This document shows, piece by piece, positions 6,259 through 7,446 of a DNA stretch of 7,446 bases (positions are counted from its first letter, which is position 1; each line of letters opens with the position of its first letter). Below the pieces are notes generated by a model. That model worked only from the letters and a program-made list of their open reading frames with translations. It searched no databases and was not told the origin of the DNA. Location: positions 1-7,446 of the forward strand of contig QMTB01000074.1 of NCBI GenBank assembly GCA_003649845.1, written 5' to 3'. This DNA comes from Thermoplasmata archaeon. GTDB lineage: Archaea; Thermoplasmatota; E2; DHVEG-1. A program made the position numbers and the translations under genes.

Positions 6259-7319
6259 TGGATAAAATTGAATCTAGAAGAGTAAAAATCTCTATTCTAC
6301 TAAGTGTTACACTTAGCATTCTAATTATTATATTGATACTTTACTTCACTGTGGATGCAGAAACTCTCTCTATGTTAGAGAATAAAAATATTAGATATGA
6401 GTTTTTTATTATTGCTATATTACTACAGATTCTAACCTGGTTTATATGGGGTGCTAGACTTAAGGTTTTAAGTAATGCTGTAGTTAGACAACCCTATATC
6501 AGTTTATGGGAGTCTACAAAGATTGTTATGGCTAATATGTTTCTAGCTGGTATTACACCTTCTATGGCTGGTGGAGAACCAGTCCGTATCTATCTTCTAA
6601 ACAAAGATGGTTTAAGCATTGGTGCCGCTACTGCTTCTGTACTTGGAGAGAGATTACTAGATGCATTTATAATATTAGGATGTGTTCCTCTTGCCCTCAT
6701 AATATTCCAACAATATCTATCCCTTGGTATCATACGTCTAGGTTTAACTATAGGTGTATTTGTATTTATAATAGCGATAATACTATTTTTCCTATCTCTT
6801 AGATATCCTGATAAAACAAAATCTATTATAATTTCTATTAGTAGAAAATTTAAACGTTTCCATAGAAAAGATGATGATGGTTTCTCTATCGTCGAAAGGA
6901 TAAATAGAGAGGTCGATGCCTTTCATAAAGGGATGTATTTCTTTTTGAAAGGAGGGCGTAAACCTTTTATCATAGCAGGTTTCCTAACTATTCTATATTG
7001 GGGTACAGCTTTTCTTATACCTTCTATGATCCTGCTAGCTTTGAATCTACCACCTGTATTTCTAGCATCCTATGCAGCACAGGTTTTATTGATCGTTATA
7101 ATTATGATGCCGACTACACCAGGTAGTGCAGGGGTAGGTGAAGGTAGTATAGCTGCTCTCTATAGTGTATTGATTGGTTCAACATTTATAGGAGTATTTG
7201 TTCTAATATTTAGATTGATAACTTTTCATCTAAACCTCATCGTAGGAGCTATCTTTCAATATAGAATATTTAGATCCATTACTTCTTTTTCCTTTAATCA
7301 AATTCAACAGAAGAAATAA
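6258..7319 (+). CDS. UPF0104 / LPG-synthase transmembrane-domain family protein (AglD-like, flippase-like)
   Basis: A 353-residue polytopic membrane protein of the UPF0104 family (lysylphosphatidylglycerol synthase TM region, flippase-like domain). Members are often found beside glycosyltransferases and are thought to handle or translocate lipid-linked substrates. Archaeal AglD, which acts in protein N-glycosylation, carries such a domain fused to a glycosyltransferase. Family motifs are clear: TPSMAGGEPVR (100-110) followed by GLSIGAATASVLGERLLD (118-135), and near the C-terminus TTPGSAGVGEG (286-296). Hydrophobic segments lie at about 11-31, 49-65, 123-151, 159-180, 236-259, 265-285 and 300-333, with a basic cytosolic loop near 183-235. 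Length is normal for a stand-alone member. The GTG start is inferred. The ATG at 6251 is in another frame and stops after four codons, and no better in-frame start is visible. There is no Shine-Dalgarno sequence, so translation is probably leaderless or coupled. It has no soluble transferase domain. Confidence 0.88.
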   Translation: MDKIESRRVKISILLSVTLSILIIILILYFTVDAETLSMLENKNIRYEFFIIAILLQILTWFIWGARLKVLSNAVVRQPYISLWESTKIVMANMFLAGITPSMAGGEPVRIYLLNKDGLSIGAATASVLGERLLDAFIILGCVPLALIIFQQYLSLGIIRLGLTIGVFVFIIAIILFFLSLRYPDKTKSIIISISRKFKRFHRKDDDGFSIVERINREVDAFHKGMYFFLKGGRKPFIIAGFLTILYWGTAFLIPSMILLALNLPPVFLASYAAQVLLIVIIMMPTTPGSAGVGEGSIAALYSVLIGSTFIGVFVLIFRLITFHLNLIVGAIFQYRIFRSITSFSFNQIQQKK

Positions 7320-7446
7320 TAAAAGGAAAAAACCGGAGATATCTTTAAAAGTATAGATGAAGAACTAATAGAACATCGCTTCCTCTAATATGAAAATTCA
7401 TTGCTTATGTTATACTATTGTTCTTATTCCTTACAAACTATAAGAC
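7320..7446. other. 127-base right end with no supported gene
   Basis: All three reverse-strand frames entering from the right edge meet a stop within 21 bases. Forward frames hold only short peptides, such as 17 codons from the ATG at 7390. An ATG at 7407 stays open to the edge for 13 codons, but nothing about it is recognisable. TTTAAAAG at 7344-7351 is a weak TATA-like element that could serve a gene beyond the window. No hairpin terminator is visible. Confidence 0.5.

Noticed and set aside
7283..7295. T-rich tract TTCTTTTTCCTTT as an archaeal transcription terminator
   Set aside because: It lies in the last codons of the UPF0104 gene, is interrupted by C residues, and no further T-run follows the stop codon. 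Too weak to list as a feature.
7407..7446. Start of another gene at the right edge (ATG at 7407)
   Set aside because: Only 13 codons are visible, without a ribosome binding site or recognisable sequence, so it cannot be told from chance.

Overview
The window looks like part of an AT-rich archaeal chromosome, roughly one third G+C by eye, with heavy use of ATA (Ile), AGA/AGG (Arg) and TTA/CTA (Leu). The archaeal assignment rests on several points: TATA-box-like A/T octamers near gene starts where bacterial -35/-10 pairs would be expected; GAGG/GGTGA-type ribosome binding sites; a GT-C membrane protein with an extracytoplasmic tail of the kind common in Euryarchaeota; and a UPF0104 (AglD-like) membrane protein. 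I cannot name the lineage. A euryarchaeon such as a Thermoplasmatota or methanogen relative is a guess.

All convincing genes lie on the + strand in one tight cluster. In order they are: (1) the C-terminal two thirds of a MurG-like GT-B glycosyltransferase, cut by the left window edge (2-739); (2) a polytopic GT-C-type membrane protein with a sequon-rich C-terminal ectodomain (769-2541); (3) a 189-base gap that may hold a 29-codon ORF coupled to the next gene; (4) a GT4-family glycosyltransferase (2731-3696); (5) a large, apparently cytosolic protein with an alpha-barrel centre flanked by beta-rich ends, of unknown function (3705-6197); (6) a 60-base gap with an inverted repeat and TATA-like elements; (7) a UPF0104/flippase-like membrane protein (6258-7319). 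The last 127 bases hold no gene I can support.

Read together, this is a cell-surface glycan or glycolipid assembly cassette. The two soluble glycosyltransferases could add sugars to a lipid carrier or membrane lipid at the cytosolic face. The GT-C protein would act at the outer face using lipid-linked sugars. The UPF0104 protein may help translocate or handle the lipid-linked intermediate. The 834-codon protein is the real unknown. Its fold type suggests carbohydrate processing, but it has no signal peptide, so it would act inside the cell beside the glycosyltransferases. No tRNA, rRNA, CRISPR array, insertion sequence or integrase is visible.
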